Shown in pieces: positions 16,495-26,078 of a DNA stretch of 64,000 bases. Each line of letters starts with the position of its first letter. Position 1 is the stretch's first letter. The notes under the pieces were generated by a model. The model saw only the letters and a list, made by a program, of their open reading frames with translations, did no database searches and was not told the origin of the DNA. The stretch covers positions 1 through 64,000 of the forward strand of contig JAHDMJ010000003.1 of NCBI GenBank assembly GCA_018436095.1, read 5' to 3'. Origin of the DNA: Clostridia bacterium. Its GTDB lineage: Bacteria > Bacillota > Peptococcia > DRI-13 > UBA5745. The position numbers and the translations under genes were made by a program.

Positions 16495-17894
16495 GCCTTG
16501 TCCTGCTCATCGATTTTGGCAGCACCTATACAAAGGTAACGGCTGTAGACAGAAAGGCCAGAGCCCTGTTGGGGACGGCGGCGGCTTACACCACGGTGGC
16601 TACAGATATCAATGAAGGCTTGGAAAAGGCTCTGGCTGACTTGCAGGCAATGCTGCCGGCCACTGTAGATTTAAAGAATATCCAGAGATTTGCCTGTTCC
16701 AGCGCAGCCGGCGGCTTGCGTATGGTTACCAGCGGCCTGGTGCCTGCTTTAACGGCAGAGGCGGCCCGTTTGGCTTCTTTGGGGGCCGGCGCTAAAGTGG
16801 TTAAGGTCTTTTCCTATGAATTAACGGAAGAAGACATCGAAGAAATCGATAGCCTGCGGCCTGATATTTTTCTGCTGACCGGGGGCACCGATGGAGGCAA
16901 TAAGGCTTGCAGTCTTCACAATGCAGCTATGCTGGCCCGGTGCAAAAGCGAATTTCCCATACTCATCGCCGGCAACCGTTCCTGCGCTAAAGAATGTGAA
17001 GCCTTGCTGGCAGGCAGGGAGATATACCGCTGCGAAAATGTGATGCCCAGGATGAACCAATTAAATATCGAACCGGTACAAAACAAGATCAGGGAGATTT
17101 TTTTGCATAAGATTATTCGGGCCAAGGGCTTAAGTCAAGCCAGGGAGCTGATTTCCGGTATTTTGATGCCTACGCCGGCAGCTTTGATGGCGGCCATGGA
17201 GCTTCTGGCCAAGGGCACTGCCAGTCAAGAGGGATTGGGTGATCTGATGGCCGTAGATTTGGGAGGGGCCACTACCGACGTATATTCCATGGCTCAGGGC
17301 CTGCCCCAAAGCGAGGATACGGTAATGAAAGGCTTGCCGGAGCCTTATGCCAAAAGGACGGTTGAAGGAGATATCGGTATGCGCTACAGCGCCGGCGGTA
17401 TATTGGCGGCAGCGGGAGCGGATAAGCTGGCGGCTTTATCGGGCCTTTCTCCCGGTGAAGTGGAGGAGCTGGTGGAATATGTGACCAGCCATACCGATGT
17501 GCTGCCCCAAAGTCCGGAGTCAGATCCCAGACTGGGGCCCCTGGACTTTGCTTTGGCAGCGGCGGCAGTGGAAACGGCGGTGACCCGCCATGCCGGCAGT
17601 TTGGAGCAAATCTATACGCCCATGGGACTGTCCTATATCCAGACAGGCAAAGACTTGAGGGATATCAAACAGTTGGTGGCTACCGGCGGCGCTATTATCC
17701 ACACCGAAAACACCGCGGCCATCATCAACCGGGCTCTCTACAGCCGGGATAATCCCTTTTCCTTAAAGCCCAAAAAGGTAAATGTCTTTATCGACCGCAG
17801 ATATATATTGGCAGCCATGGGACTTTTAGCGGATAAAGATCCCGATTGCGCACTGGCCATCATGAGAGAGGAGTTGGAGTTTCATGGAGCTTAA
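16491..17894 (+). CDS. glmL: MutL-type ATPase, glutamate mutase reactivation/accessory protein
   Basis: 467 residues, starting with GTG in the GTGA overlap. The N-terminal phosphate-binding loop ([15 protein letters not shown]) and second nucleotide motif ([15 protein letters not shown]) put it in the MutL family of actin-fold ATPases. It sits between glmS and glmE as in Clostridium tetanomorphum and C. cochlearium. A role in reactivating or assembling the mutase is proposed for the family; the sequence shows only the ATPase fold. Confidence 0.95.
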   Translation: MSLVLLIDFGSTYTKVTAVDRKARALLGTAAAYTTVATDINEGLEKALADLQAMLPATVDLKNIQRFACSSAAGGLRMVTSGLVPALTAEAARLASLGAGAKVVKVFSYELTEEDIEEIDSLRPDIFLLTGGTDGGNKACSLHNAAMLARCKSEFPILIAGNRSCAKECEALLAGREIYRCENVMPRMNQLNIEPVQNKIREIFLHKIIRAKGLSQARELISGILMPTPAALMAAMELLAKGTASQEGLGDLMAVDLGGATTDVYSMAQGLPQSEDTVMKGLPEPYAKRTVEGDIGMRYSAGGILAAAGADKLAALSGLSPGEVEELVEYVTSHTDVLPQSPESDPRLGPLDFALAAAAVETAVTRHAGSLEQIYTPMGLSYIQTGKDLRDIKQLVATGGAIIHTENTAAIINRALYSRDNPFSLKPKKVNVFIDRRYILAAMGLLADKDPDCALAIMREELEFHGA

Positions 17895-19347
17895 AAACAA
17901 GCGGATTGCAGACGAGGAGTTTCAGGAAATCAGAAAAACCGTATTGCAGCAATGGCCTACCGGCAAGGATGTGAATTTGGAGGAAGGCTTTGCCTACCAT
18001 AAGGCTTTACCTGGTCATAAGATTTTTTCCGATAAGCTCAATAAAGCCAAGGCTCAGGGCATCACCTTGATTCAGCCCCGGGCAGGCGTGGCCTTAATCC
18101 ATGAGCATATTGAATTATTGACCTACTTGCAGGATAAGGGTGAGGCGGATCTGCTGCCTACCACCATCGACAGCTATACCAGGCAGAACCGTTACCAAAA
18201 GGCGGAGATGGGCATTGAAGAATCCGTGAAAGCCGGCACTTCCAAGCTCAACGGCTTTCCGGCAGTCAATCACGGTGTAGCCGCCTGCCGCCAGATCATT
18301 GAAGCCTTAGATACCCCGGTGCAGATTCGGCACGGTACTCCCGACGCCCGCCTGCTGGCGGAGATTAGTTTGGCCGGCGGTTTCACCAGCTTTGAGGGCG
18401 GCGGTATATCTTACAACATTCCTTATGCCAAGTCCGCCCAGCCGGAGCAGACGGTAAGAGACTGGCAATACATAGACCGGCTGACGGGTATTTATGAAGA
18501 AGCCGGCATTGCTATCAACCGGGAGCCCTTCGGCCCTTTAACCGGCACCTTGGTACCCCCTTGCGTTTCCCACTCGGTAGCCGTTATTGAAGCCTTGCTG
18601 GCAGCGGAGCAGGGTGTGAAGAACATCACCGTAGGCTACGGCCAGTGCGGCAATTTAATGCAGGATGTGGCAGCCATGCAGAGCCTGATGGCTTTGACGG
18701 AGGCTTATCTTAAAGAATACGGTTACGGCAATGTAGCCGTAACCACAGTGCTGCACCAATGGATGGGAGGTTTCCCCCAGGATGAGGCTAAAGCCTTTGC
18801 CGTTATTTCCTGGGGCAGCGCCGCCGCGGCTTTATCTAACGCTACAAAAGTTATTGTTAAGACGCCCCACGAGGCTTTAGGCGTACCTACCATGGAAGCT
18901 AACGCCCAGGGTTTACGCTGCACCAAACAGATGATTTCCATGCTGCGGGAACAACAGATAAGCCCCAAAATCCTGGACGAAGAAAAAGAGATCATCGAAA
19001 AAGAAACCCGCTGCATCGTCGATAAATGCTTCGAACTGGGGGGCGGCGACATCGCTAAAGGCGCAGTGGCCGCTCTGCAGGCCGGCGTTATCGACGTGCC
19101 TTTTGCTCCCAGCAAGTTTAATGCCGGCAGGCTGCTGCCTGCCCGGGATAATGAAGGCGCCGTCCGGATCATCGACGCCGGTTCGGTACCTCTGTCTAAG
19201 GAACTGATGGAGTTTCACAAAGCGAAAATCGCGGAGCGGGCAAAGGCGGAGAAGCGCCAGCCCTCTTTCCAAATGGTAATTGACGATGTTTACGCCATAA
19301 GCAAAGGCCGTTTAGTGGGCCGGCCCGCTGGTTTTGGCCAGCAATAG
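17884..19347 (+). CDS. glmE: Glutamate mutase epsilon subunit (catalytic)
   Basis: 487 residues, typical of the epsilon subunit. It overlaps glmL by 11 bases. TIM-barrel features are clear: [49 protein letters not shown] and [15 protein letters not shown] near the active site, where conserved arginines hold the glutamate carboxylates. With GlmS it carries out the carbon-skeleton rearrangement that opens the methylaspartate route of glutamate fermentation. Confidence 0.96.
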   Translation: MELKNKRIADEEFQEIRKTVLQQWPTGKDVNLEEGFAYHKALPGHKIFSDKLNKAKAQGITLIQPRAGVALIHEHIELLTYLQDKGEADLLPTTIDSYTRQNRYQKAEMGIEESVKAGTSKLNGFPAVNHGVAACRQIIEALDTPVQIRHGTPDARLLAEISLAGGFTSFEGGGISYNIPYAKSAQPEQTVRDWQYIDRLTGIYEEAGIAINREPFGPLTGTLVPPCVSHSVAVIEALLAAEQGVKNITVGYGQCGNLMQDVAAMQSLMALTEAYLKEYGYGNVAVTTVLHQWMGGFPQDEAKAFAVISWGSAAAALSNATKVIVKTPHEALGVPTMEANAQGLRCTKQMISMLREQQISPKILDEEKEIIEKETRCIVDKCFELGGGDIAKGAVAALQAGVIDVPFAPSKFNAGRLLPARDNEGAVRIIDAGSVPLSKELMEFHKAKIAERAKAEKRQPSFQMVIDDVYAISKGRLVGRPAGFGQQ

Positions 19348-19383
19348 CAGATAAAACGCAAATTATTGAGGAGGCGCAAGATC

Positions 19384-20619
19384 ATGAAAGTTGTCAAAGC
19401 AGTGTGTGCACCGGGGCGGACAGGTTTTTATTTTGACGATCAGCGTGCTATCAAAGGCGGCGCTATAGCCGACGGTTCCTACTATAAGGGGCAGCCGGTG
19501 ACTCCCGGCTTTTCCGCTGTACGGCAGGCCGGAGAAAGCATTTCCGTATTGCTGACTCTGGAAGACGGCCAGGTGGCCTGGGGCGACTGCTGTGCCGTCC
19601 AATATTCCGGCTGCGGCGGACGGGATCCCTTGTTTTTGGCAAAGGATTTCATTCCCATGATTGAAAAGCATATTTTCCCCAAACTGGTGGGTGTGGAAAT
19701 GGAGGATTTCCGCCAATTGGCGGACATGATCGAAAAGATGGCGGTGGAAGGCAAACCCCTTCATACCGCTATCCGCTATGGCGTCTCCCAGGCTTTGCTG
19801 GATGCGGTGGCCAAGTCGAAGAAAAAGCTGATGTGCGAGATTATTGCCGATGAATATGGCACTACCGTTGCCGACAAGGAACTGCCGATTTTCACCCAGT
19901 CCGGCGACGACCGCCACAGTAATGCGGACAAAATGATTATGAAGCATGCCCAGGTGCTGCCCCATGCCCTGATCAATAATGTAGAAACCAAGCTGGGCAA
20001 AAAAGGCGAGATTCTCCTGGAATACATAGGCTGGCTGCGGGACCGGATTCTGGAGCTGCGGTTGGACGAAAGCTACGTACCTACTATGCATATCGACGTT
20101 TACGGTACTATCGGCCAGTTGCTGGGCAATACTAATTACGAAGACATGGCCGACTATTTGGCTGTTTTGGGCGAGGCGGCCAAACCCTTTGCTCTGAGAA
20201 TCGAAGGCCCTATGGACGAAGAAGAACGGGAGAAGCAAATGATTGCTTTGAGCACCCTCACTAAGCTGCTGGATGAGAGGAAGATCCCCGTGGAGCTGGT
20301 GGCCGACGAATGGTGCAATACTTTGGAGGATATCAAGTATTTTGCGGATCATAAGGCGGGCCATATGATTCAAATTAAAACTCCTGATTTAGGAGGTATC
20401 GGCAATATCGTGGAAGCCGTGCTGTATTGCAAAGAAAAAGGGGTTCTGGCCTATCAGGGCGGCAGCTGCAATGAAACGGACCGCTCGGCCCAGGTTTGCG
20501 CCCATCTGGCCATGGCCAGCCAGCCTGTGCAGATTTTAGCTAAACCCGGCATGGGCGTGGATGAGGGTTATATGATTGTTTACAATGAGATGCAAAGGAT
20601 TCTGGCGTTGCGCAAATAA
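19384..20619 (+). CDS. mal: Methylaspartate ammonia-lyase
   Basis: 411 residues, the family length. The ATG at 19384 follows GAGGAGG; the alternative GTG at 19366 adds residues that do not fit. The enolase-superfamily pattern is visible, with the metal-binding acids (HIDVYG, EGPMD, VADEW) and the catalytic lysine in QIKTPDLGG. The enzyme (EC 4.3.1.2) eliminates ammonia from 3-methylaspartate to give mesaconate, the next step after glutamate mutase. Confidence 0.96.
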   Translation: MKVVKAVCAPGRTGFYFDDQRAIKGGAIADGSYYKGQPVTPGFSAVRQAGESISVLLTLEDGQVAWGDCCAVQYSGCGGRDPLFLAKDFIPMIEKHIFPKLVGVEMEDFRQLADMIEKMAVEGKPLHTAIRYGVSQALLDAVAKSKKKLMCEIIADEYGTTVADKELPIFTQSGDDRHSNADKMIMKHAQVLPHALINNVETKLGKKGEILLEYIGWLRDRILELRLDESYVPTMHIDVYGTIGQLLGNTNYEDMADYLAVLGEAAKPFALRIEGPMDEEEREKQMIALSTLTKLLDERKIPVELVADEWCNTLEDIKYFADHKAGHMIQIKTPDLGGIGNIVEAVLYCKEKGVLAYQGGSCNETDRSAQVCAHLAMASQPVQILAKPGMGVDEGYMIVYNEMQRILALRK

Positions 20620-20639
20620 AGAAAGGCAGGAATGCTGGT

Positions 20640-22001
20640 ATGAGAGAGGAATTTCGTATTTTATCAACTACCGCTATTTTAGGCTACGGCTTTCCGCTGC
20701 AATCTTTCGAGGAAGGGATGAAACGCCGTCCCCATTTAATTGCGGTAGATGCCGGGTCCACTGACCCGGGACCCTATTATTTGGGGGCCGGAGTTTCCTT
20801 CACCGACCGGGATGCGGTGAAACGGGACCTGGAAATTATGCTGAAAGCAGGGATGCCCAATAAGATCCCGGTAGTCATCGGCACCGCCGGCGGCTCCGGC
20901 GGCAGGCCCCATCTTGACTGGTGCCGGCAAATTATCGAAGAGATTGCGGCCGAAAATCAGCTCCATTTCAAAATGGCCTTGATCGACGCCGAGTTTGACA
21001 AGGAAGAGATCAAAAAAGCTCTGGCTGAAGGCCTTATTGCACCCCTTGAGCCGGCGCCGCCTTTGACTCCGGAAATGGTGGAGGCTTCCAGCCATATTGT
21101 AGGGCAGATGGGGATAGAGCCCTTTATTAAAGCTTTAGAGGAGGAGCCGGCGGTAATTCTGGCCGGCCGGGCCTATGATCCCACGGTTTTTGCTGCCTTA
21201 GCCATAAAAAAAGGCTATGACCGGGGCCTATCCATTCATTTGGGTAAGATCCTGGAATGCGCTTCTATTTGCGCTACCCCCGGCAGCGGCTCTGACTGCA
21301 TGTTCGGCTATATTGGCGAAGATTATTTCCGGGTGGAGCCTCTTAATCCCATTCGCAAATGCACCACCCTCTCGGTGGCCGCCCATACCTTGTATGAGAA
21401 AACCAACCCTTACATTTTGCCCGGTCCCGGAGGCCATCTGGATCTGACGGATTGTATCTTTGAGCAAGAGACGGACAATATCGTCCGGGTTAAAGGCAGC
21501 CGTTTTGTGCCGGCGCAGCAGTACACCATCAAGCTGGAGGGGGCTAAGCGTATTGGCTACCGAACGGTGTCTATTGCCGGCGCCCGGGATCCCGTGATGA
21601 TCGCCGCTATCGATGAGATTATTGCAGGCGTGAAGGAGCGGGTAGCCGACAATTTCCGGGAAAAGCAATGGGAATACCATCTGCGTTTTAATATTTACGG
21701 CCGGGACGGGGTAATGGGTTCCCTGGAACCGACGCCTGCCACCACAGGAGTTCATGAGCTGGGCATCATTATCGAAGCCACAGCCCCTACACAGAAGCAG
21801 GCCGACACCATCTGCTCCTTTGCCCGTTCTACTATGCTGCACTACGGCTACAGAGGCCGCCGGGCCACTGCCGGCAATCTGGCCTTCCCTTATTCGCCCA
21901 GTGACTTCCATGCCGGTGAAGTCTATGTGTTCAGTGTTTATCACTTGCTGAAAACGGAAGACCCGGCAGGTTGCTTCCCCATTAGCTTTGTGAATCTGTA
22001 G
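20640..22001 (+). CDS. AtuA-family (DUF1446) protein
   Basis: 453 residues, full length for the acyclic terpene utilisation AtuA/DUF1446 family (VDAGSTDPGPYYLGAG near residue 38, GTAGGSGGRPHLDW near residue 80, GRAYDPTVFAALAI in the middle). It is 20 bases behind mal and 15 bases before a DUF4387 gene. The AtuA-DUF4387 pair recurs beside catabolic operons. Because the next known step converts mesaconate to citramalate, a hydratase-like or CoA-handling role is conceivable, but no activity can be deduced from the sequence. Confidence 0.9.
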   Translation: MREEFRILSTTAILGYGFPLQSFEEGMKRRPHLIAVDAGSTDPGPYYLGAGVSFTDRDAVKRDLEIMLKAGMPNKIPVVIGTAGGSGGRPHLDWCRQIIEEIAAENQLHFKMALIDAEFDKEEIKKALAEGLIAPLEPAPPLTPEMVEASSHIVGQMGIEPFIKALEEEPAVILAGRAYDPTVFAALAIKKGYDRGLSIHLGKILECASICATPGSGSDCMFGYIGEDYFRVEPLNPIRKCTTLSVAAHTLYEKTNPYILPGPGGHLDLTDCIFEQETDNIVRVKGSRFVPAQQYTIKLEGAKRIGYRTVSIAGARDPVMIAAIDEIIAGVKERVADNFREKQWEYHLRFNIYGRDGVMGSLEPTPATTGVHELGIIIEATAPTQKQADTICSFARSTMLHYGYRGRRATAGNLAFPYSPSDFHAGEVYVFSVYHLLKTEDPAGCFPISFVNL

Positions 22002-22016
22002 GAAGGAGAGGGCAAA

Positions 22017-22334
22017 ATGAAAATCAGCCTTTTAGATATCACCGATGTGATCCGCAGCAAAAATTCCGGCCCTTATGAGCTGACCTTCGATATTATGTTT
22101 AAGGATCAGGAGTCTTTTCAAAAGGTTTGCGACGCCAAAATCATCAATGAAGAGTTGATTTGCCGCTTGTATCGGATTCCGGCTTCGGATATTATAAATA
22201 TTGTGGAGTTTAAGCCGGCTAAAGCCATCAAGGTTACAATTAAGCGGCCTATCTGCTCCGGCGACCTGGGAGAAACCGACGTTTACGGCGCCCAGCAGCA
22301 CGCCCCTTTATTGGATATAAGCTTTGAGTTGTAG
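22017..22334 (+). CDS. DUF4387 protein, partner of AtuA-like protein
   Basis: 105 residues. The start KISLLDITDVIRSKNSGPYELTFD... and the DVYGAQQHAPLLDISFE end match DUF4387, which usually follows, or is fused to, AtuA-type proteins. This supports a two-subunit complex with the preceding gene product. Function unknown. Confidence 0.88.
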   Translation: MKISLLDITDVIRSKNSGPYELTFDIMFKDQESFQKVCDAKIINEELICRLYRIPASDIINIVEFKPAKAIKVTIKRPICSGDLGETDVYGAQQHAPLLDISFEL

Positions 22335-22350
22335 TTTTTAAGGAGATTTT

Positions 22351-23289
22351 ATGGCATACTCTGATCCAGTAGAAAAAAGTCATCTTTATTCTGTGTTTTT
22401 TGCCCCCAGAGGCTATACCCGTATGGCTAGCCTGGGCATGCAGATTGCGGCCAGCTATCTCAGCCCTTTTGACAAGCTGATCGGTGTGGTAGGGGAGGGA
22501 GGCTCCGGCAAAAGCATGCTGATCAAAGGCATGTTCCCCGGCCTGGAACTGACAAACGACGATGAGGGGGTCAATGTCCGGCCCTTGCCCATCCTCAGCG
22601 TGGGGGAAAGCCCCAGTGGTTTTTACAGCACCCATACGTATCATCTGGATATCCGTTTTGAGGCAGCTTTCACCCAGATGCATGTGCTGGCTGCCGCTAT
22701 TTTGGAAGCAGTAGAAATGGGTAAGCGGGTAATCGTCGAGCATTTTGAGCTGGTTTATCCTTTTTTGGAGAGAAACGCTAATTTGCTGATTGGCATCGGT
22801 GAAGAGGTGATCATTACCCGTCCCACCCTATTCGGCCCGGAGCCTCAGGATATTGCCGAAATCGTTTTCCGCTCTATCAAGTTCAGGCGGATGACTCATA
22901 CTGCCGAAGATTTATGCGAATATTATTTAAAGCATACGGCTAAAAGCAAAGAACCCTACATTCATTCCGACGTCCGCCACGGTTTTGTACTCAGCTTCCA
23001 AAACAAGCCGGAGGTGGATTTGGATGATATGGAAAAAGCCATCAATGATATAATTGCTGAGGACATCACTATTTCTTATAAGGATGACCAGCATATCCTG
23101 ATTGGCGACCGGGAGCATGCCTGTACCGGCCCCCGCATCCATGTGAGCAGCACTGCGGAAATCCGCAAGTTTGCTTTAAATAAGGAGTTTATGATCGAAC
23201 CAGGCACCGGCCGCTATTTGATGGTGGGTATAGTGGGCAATCACGCCCCTATGAAAATCAAAGATTTGAACAAAATCATGCTGGCCTGA
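22351..23289 (+). CDS. P-loop NTPase fused to an AlaRS-like second additional domain
   Basis: 312 residues. A Walker A motif GEGGSGKS is at residues 48-55. The C-terminal third (about 205-300) resembles the tRNA-synthetase SAD/editing domain: CTGPRIHVSS around residue 258 corresponds to the CxGTHV-type metal motif of AlaRS. The protein has no synthetase body. It is the last gene of the glutamate mutase operon, 16 bases after DUF4387. It might be a metal-dependent esterase or a regulator sensing an amino-acid intermediate; this is inference. Confidence 0.75.
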   Translation: MAYSDPVEKSHLYSVFFAPRGYTRMASLGMQIAASYLSPFDKLIGVVGEGGSGKSMLIKGMFPGLELTNDDEGVNVRPLPILSVGESPSGFYSTHTYHLDIRFEAAFTQMHVLAAAILEAVEMGKRVIVEHFELVYPFLERNANLLIGIGEEVIITRPTLFGPEPQDIAEIVFRSIKFRRMTHTAEDLCEYYLKHTAKSKEPYIHSDVRHGFVLSFQNKPEVDLDDMEKAINDIIAEDITISYKDDQHILIGDREHACTGPRIHVSSTAEIRKFALNKEFMIEPGTGRYLMVGIVGNHAPMKIKDLNKIMLA

Positions 23290-23365
23290 ATTAATCAGAA
23301 GAAACCATTGACTTTCCCAGCGTTTCATATTATTATTTTTGATGTCGCTATATTCATGGCGGCAA

Positions 23366-23451
23366 GCCCGAGTGGCGGAACAGGCAGACGCACAGGACTT
23401 AAAATCCTGCGAGGGTTAAACCTCGTACCGGTTCGACCCCGGTCTCGGGCA
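23366..23451 (+). tRNA. tRNA-Leu (anticodon TAA)
   Basis: 86 bases with all elements of a class II tRNA: acceptor GCCCGAG/CTCGGGC, D-arm, anticodon loop CTTAAAA (TAA), long variable arm (GAGGGTTAAACCTC), T-arm with GGTTCGACCCC, and discriminator A. CCA is not encoded. Its 3' half is copied at 27289-27344 and 35463-35516, marking it as the attachment site of the downstream units. Confidence 0.97.
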
Positions 23452-23466
23452 CTGCATATATAAAGG

Positions 23467-23492
23467 AAACCCTTGAGAAATCAAGGGTTTTT
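23467..23492 (+). terminator. Terminator after tRNA-Leu (copy 1)
   Basis: AAACCCTTGA (23467-23476) and TCAAGGGTTT (23481-23490) around a GAAA loop, followed by TTGCTTTT. The same hairpin follows both tRNA 3' copies (27360-27383 and 35532-35555), so it is part of the duplicated attachment region. Confidence 0.85.
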
Positions 23493-23641
23493 GCTTTTGT
23501 TGGATAATTGTTATTGGATTATTATGGTATCGCTGGAGCCGATGAAAACGCTGTTTTGGGGTGTTTCTGTTCCAGTTTGGCACCAAAATGGCACCGTTGG
23601 GCAGGTCGATTATTTGTTGCTGCGCAACACTTAAAAAACTA

Positions 23642-23793
23642 TTGGGCATTTATTTTTGGTTTAAAATATCAAGAGGTACTATGAGAGGGGCCTTTATACC
23701 GAGGCTGACCTGGATGTTTTCGTCGCTGCAATATATATCAGCAAAGCGCAAAAAAACCAGATAATGGGCGGCCAGACAGCAACAGAGGAATAG
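23642..23793 (+). pseudogene. XkdX-like small protein, frameshifted
   Basis: The open codons ending at TAG 23791-23793 read KRYYERGLYTEADLDVFVAA and then a short C-terminus, the pattern of XkdX proteins (about 45-50 residues), which sit between fibre and holin genes in PBSX-like elements. The expected N-terminus (IYFWFKI) is in a neighbouring frame just upstream, so a single-base deletion near 23665 appears to have broken the gene. No in-frame start is left. Confidence 0.55.
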
Positions 23794-23804
23794 CTCAATT
23801 AAAC

Positions 23805-23839
23805 ATGTCAACCAATGTCACTTTCCCTTTTGCTATAGT
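23805..23839 (+). promoter_or_regulatory. Candidate late promoter with tandem ATGTCA sites (copy 2)
   Basis: ATGTCA at 23805-23810 and 23815-23820; extended -10 TG-c-TATAGT with hexamer 23834-23839, 19 bases after the second half-site begins. It drives the fibre gene at 23893. The sequence from 23803 to the start codon is nearly identical to that before the fibre at 30224. Confidence 0.75.
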
Positions 23840-23892
23840 AATGCCAAGCAAACCGGTAAGCTTGAGTATAAGAGCAGAAAGGAAAGAAGGGC

Positions 23893-25152
23893 ATGGCAAA
23901 ACATACAGAACATTATGGCTTTACTAAGCCAGAACTTAATGACTTCTATGATATAGAAGTAGGGAATAACAACTTAGATGTAATCGATGAATTGATTAAA
24001 GGGAACGAGGACGCAATTGAGGATGTAGCTGGCCCCGGACGCACAACAGAAACTGTGGTAGGCGCTTACGCCATGGCCGAAGCGGCAGCCGGGCAAGTCG
24101 GCAGCGTGGATAGCAAGATAGGCTCCACAGGTGATACCGGCGGAACTACCACGGCCGGTAGCGTCTTTGCCAAGTTGAATGCGCTGCTGCAAAAGTTTGT
24201 ATCAGCCTGGACGGATGCCCGGGCGGCGAAGCTGGACAATTTAGATACGACGGTTAGCAGCCGGGCGAGTCAGACCAGCATTACCACGCTACAAACGACA
24301 GCTAACGCCATCAACGATACCAAGATCGGCGCTACAAACAACACCGGCGGCAGCACCACGGCAGGCACCGTGATGGCTAAGTTGAATGCGATTTTGGCAA
24401 GGGTACTAGGGCTTTCTGGTAGCGGCAAGCGAGTCTTTACAGCCAACGGCACATTTGTGGTGCCGGCGGGCGTGACTACGCTATATATAACTGCTTGTGG
24501 CGGCGGCGGCGGTGGCGCCGGCGGTGGTGGTGGAGGATATGGAATTAGTAGTAACACCGGCTCTGGCGGTGGAGGAGGCAGCAGCGGTGGAGGAGCTGCT
24601 GCTATTATAGGAAAAAGCTATTCCGTAACTCCAGGGTCAACTTTAAATATAACGGTTGGTGCAGGCGGTGCTGGTGGTGACGGTGGTACTGGTGGTGTTT
24701 ATACATCAAGTCAGTATGGTACGGCTGGTAGCGGCTCTTCCGGAGGAACTACTGTTATAGGAGGGCTAGTATCTTTACCTGGAGGAACCTCTAATGGTGG
24801 TGCTGGTGGTGCTGGCACAGGAAGTCCAGGCGCCGGCGGGGCTACTTCTGGTACTGCCGGAGGAAGCGGCGGCAGTGCCGGTAGGGGTGGAACTAATGGA
24901 GCTACTAGCGGAAACGCCGGGGGTGGTGGAGGATATGGTGGTGCTAGCTTAGGAAATGGAGCGATAGAAAGACAAGGTGGAGTTGGTTCTAGTTCAGGCG
25001 GTGCTGCTGGCACTGTAGGTGGCGTTGGTGCTGGTTTTGGAGCAGGTGGCGTTGGTGGCGATGGTGGGAGGGGAGGATCTCCATCTTCAAATGGCTATAA
25101 TGGTCAAGCAGGCATGTCTGGTGGATCAGGTATCGTTATTATCGAATGGTAG
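23893..25152 (+). CDS. Tail fibre 1 with glycine-rich C-terminal adhesin
   Basis: 419 residues. Residues 1-40 (HTEHYGFTKPELNDFYDIEV, then LDVIDELIKGNEDAI) form a baseplate-attachment segment shared with fibre 3 at 30224. Residues about 60-165 contain repeats of the type KIGxTxxTGGxTTAGxVxAKLNA. The last ~240 residues are glycine-rich runs with interspersed strands, as in Gly-rich phage adhesins, and end in GIVIIEW. The Gly-rich part is the likely receptor-binding tip. Expressed from the late promoter at 23805. Confidence 0.85.
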   Translation: MAKHTEHYGFTKPELNDFYDIEVGNNNLDVIDELIKGNEDAIEDVAGPGRTTETVVGAYAMAEAAAGQVGSVDSKIGSTGDTGGTTTAGSVFAKLNALLQKFVSAWTDARAAKLDNLDTTVSSRASQTSITTLQTTANAINDTKIGATNNTGGSTTAGTVMAKLNAILARVLGLSGSGKRVFTANGTFVVPAGVTTLYITACGGGGGGAGGGGGGYGISSNTGSGGGGGSSGGGAAAIIGKSYSVTPGSTLNITVGAGGAGGDGGTGGVYTSSQYGTAGSGSSGGTTVIGGLVSLPGGTSNGGAGGAGTGSPGAGGATSGTAGGSGGSAGRGGTNGATSGNAGGGGGYGGASLGNGAIERQGGVGSSSGGAAGTVGGVGAGFGAGGVGGDGGRGGSPSSNGYNGQAGMSGGSGIVIIEW

Positions 25153-25164
25153 GAGGTTAAAAAT

Positions 25165-25500
25165 ATGCGATTTGCACAAATTTTATATGATAAAGCTCAT
25201 TGGATATTTGAGGCGGAGGATAAACCTGAATGGCCACCGGGACCAGATGGTGAAGCAATTATCATTGTTGATATCACCACCATGCCTGAGGTGCAGGAGG
25301 GCTGGGATTATAATGCCGATACTGGCGAATTTGCTCCGCCTCCTACACCCGATCCCCAGCCCCTGCCGCCGGAGCCTGATTTCACGCCGGTCAGCCAGCC
25401 AATGGTGGCCGAAGACACAACGGCTCTGCAAGCTGAGGTAAAGGCATTAAGGGAGCAAATGTCAACGCTGATCAATCTGCTCCAGCAAAAGGGTGCCTAA
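25165..25500 (+). CDS. Fibre-associated small protein
   Basis: 111 residues. An N-terminal globular part (MRFAQILYDKAHWIFEAED) is followed by a proline/acid-rich linker and a short coiled coil (LQAEVKALREQMSTLINLL). It sits 12 bases after the fibre gene. Genes at 29808 and 31462 hold the same place behind the other fibres but have different N-termini. A role in fibre folding or attachment is likely from position only. Confidence 0.7.
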   Translation: MRFAQILYDKAHWIFEAEDKPEWPPGPDGEAIIIVDITTMPEVQEGWDYNADTGEFAPPPTPDPQPLPPEPDFTPVSQPMVAEDTTALQAEVKALREQMSTLINLLQQKGA

Positions 25501-25557
25501 CTATAAAGCCTAACTATAAATCTAAACTAAATCTAAACTAAATATCAATACCTATTA

Positions 25558-25592
25558 CAAGGCAGGATACTTAAACGGTCCTGCCTTGTTGC
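25558..25592 (+). terminator. Hairpin between fibre gene pair and holin
   Basis: CAAGGCAGGA (25558-25567) pairs perfectly with TCCTGCCTTG (25579-25588). The T-tract is weak, so termination may be partial. Upstream, 25501-25545 has short AT-rich repeats (CTAAACTAAAT). Confidence 0.6.
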
Positions 25593-25622
25593 TGTAATTT
25601 AATAATGAGAGGCGGTCGAGAC

Positions 25623-26078
25623 ATGGACACAATCAAAAGTATCAAAATCGTAGTAACAGCGGTGGGAACGGCCATAGCAGCGCAGCTTGGCATATTGGCC
25701 CTGCCGGTTTTTACGCTGCTAGGGTTGAACATCACGGATTATGCCACGGCGATTTTGGCAGCGAAGAGCCGGGGCGAAAAGGTTAGCTCTGGAAAAGGCA
25801 TTAGGGGGATCATCAAAAAGTTGGGTATGTACATCCTGGTGTGCCTGGGTGGCGTAGTCGATATCCTCCTGGCCCATGGTGGGGATAGTATTGGCCTTGT
25901 CTTGCCAGGGTCATGGATATTTGCGTCCTTAGTCGCAGTGTGGCTCATTTGCAATGAGCTGATCAGTATACTGGAGAATCTTATTGACCTTGGCACACCT
26001 ATCCCGCCTTTTTTGATGCCGCTGGCCAGAAAGATTAAAGATACGATTGAAGCCAAAGGGGGTAGTAGCAATGGTTAA
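25623..26078 (+). CDS. Phage holin (copy 2)
   Basis: 151 residues from the ATG at 25623, behind GAGGCGGTCGAGAC, the same leader as copy 3 at 31834. Hydrophobic segments at about 8-38 and 60-110, with GLNITDYATAIL and KKLGMYILVCLGGVVDILL, match the holins at 12336 and 31834. The end overlaps the endolysin start (26071) by 8 bases. Confidence 0.88.
   Translation: MDTIKSIKIVVTAVGTAIAAQLGILALPVFTLLGLNITDYATAILAAKSRGEKVSSGKGIRGIIKKLGMYILVCLGGVVDILLAHGGDSIGLVLPGSWIFASLVAVWLICNELISILENLIDLGTPIPPFLMPLARKIKDTIEAKGGSSNG

Noticed and set aside
19363-20373. A 336-codon open frame on the minus strand across mal
   Set aside because: It lies fully antisense to a full-length methylaspartate ammonia-lyase gene; a composition effect.
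23561-23764. A 67-codon ORF after tRNA-Leu
   Set aside because: No ribosome site; part of its frame overlaps the frameshifted XkdX-like remnant, which explains the protein-like segment.
24270-25013. Long proline-rich reading frames on the minus strand
   Set aside because: They mirror the glycine-rich repeat of fibre 1 (GGN codons read as proline) and have no ribosome sites.
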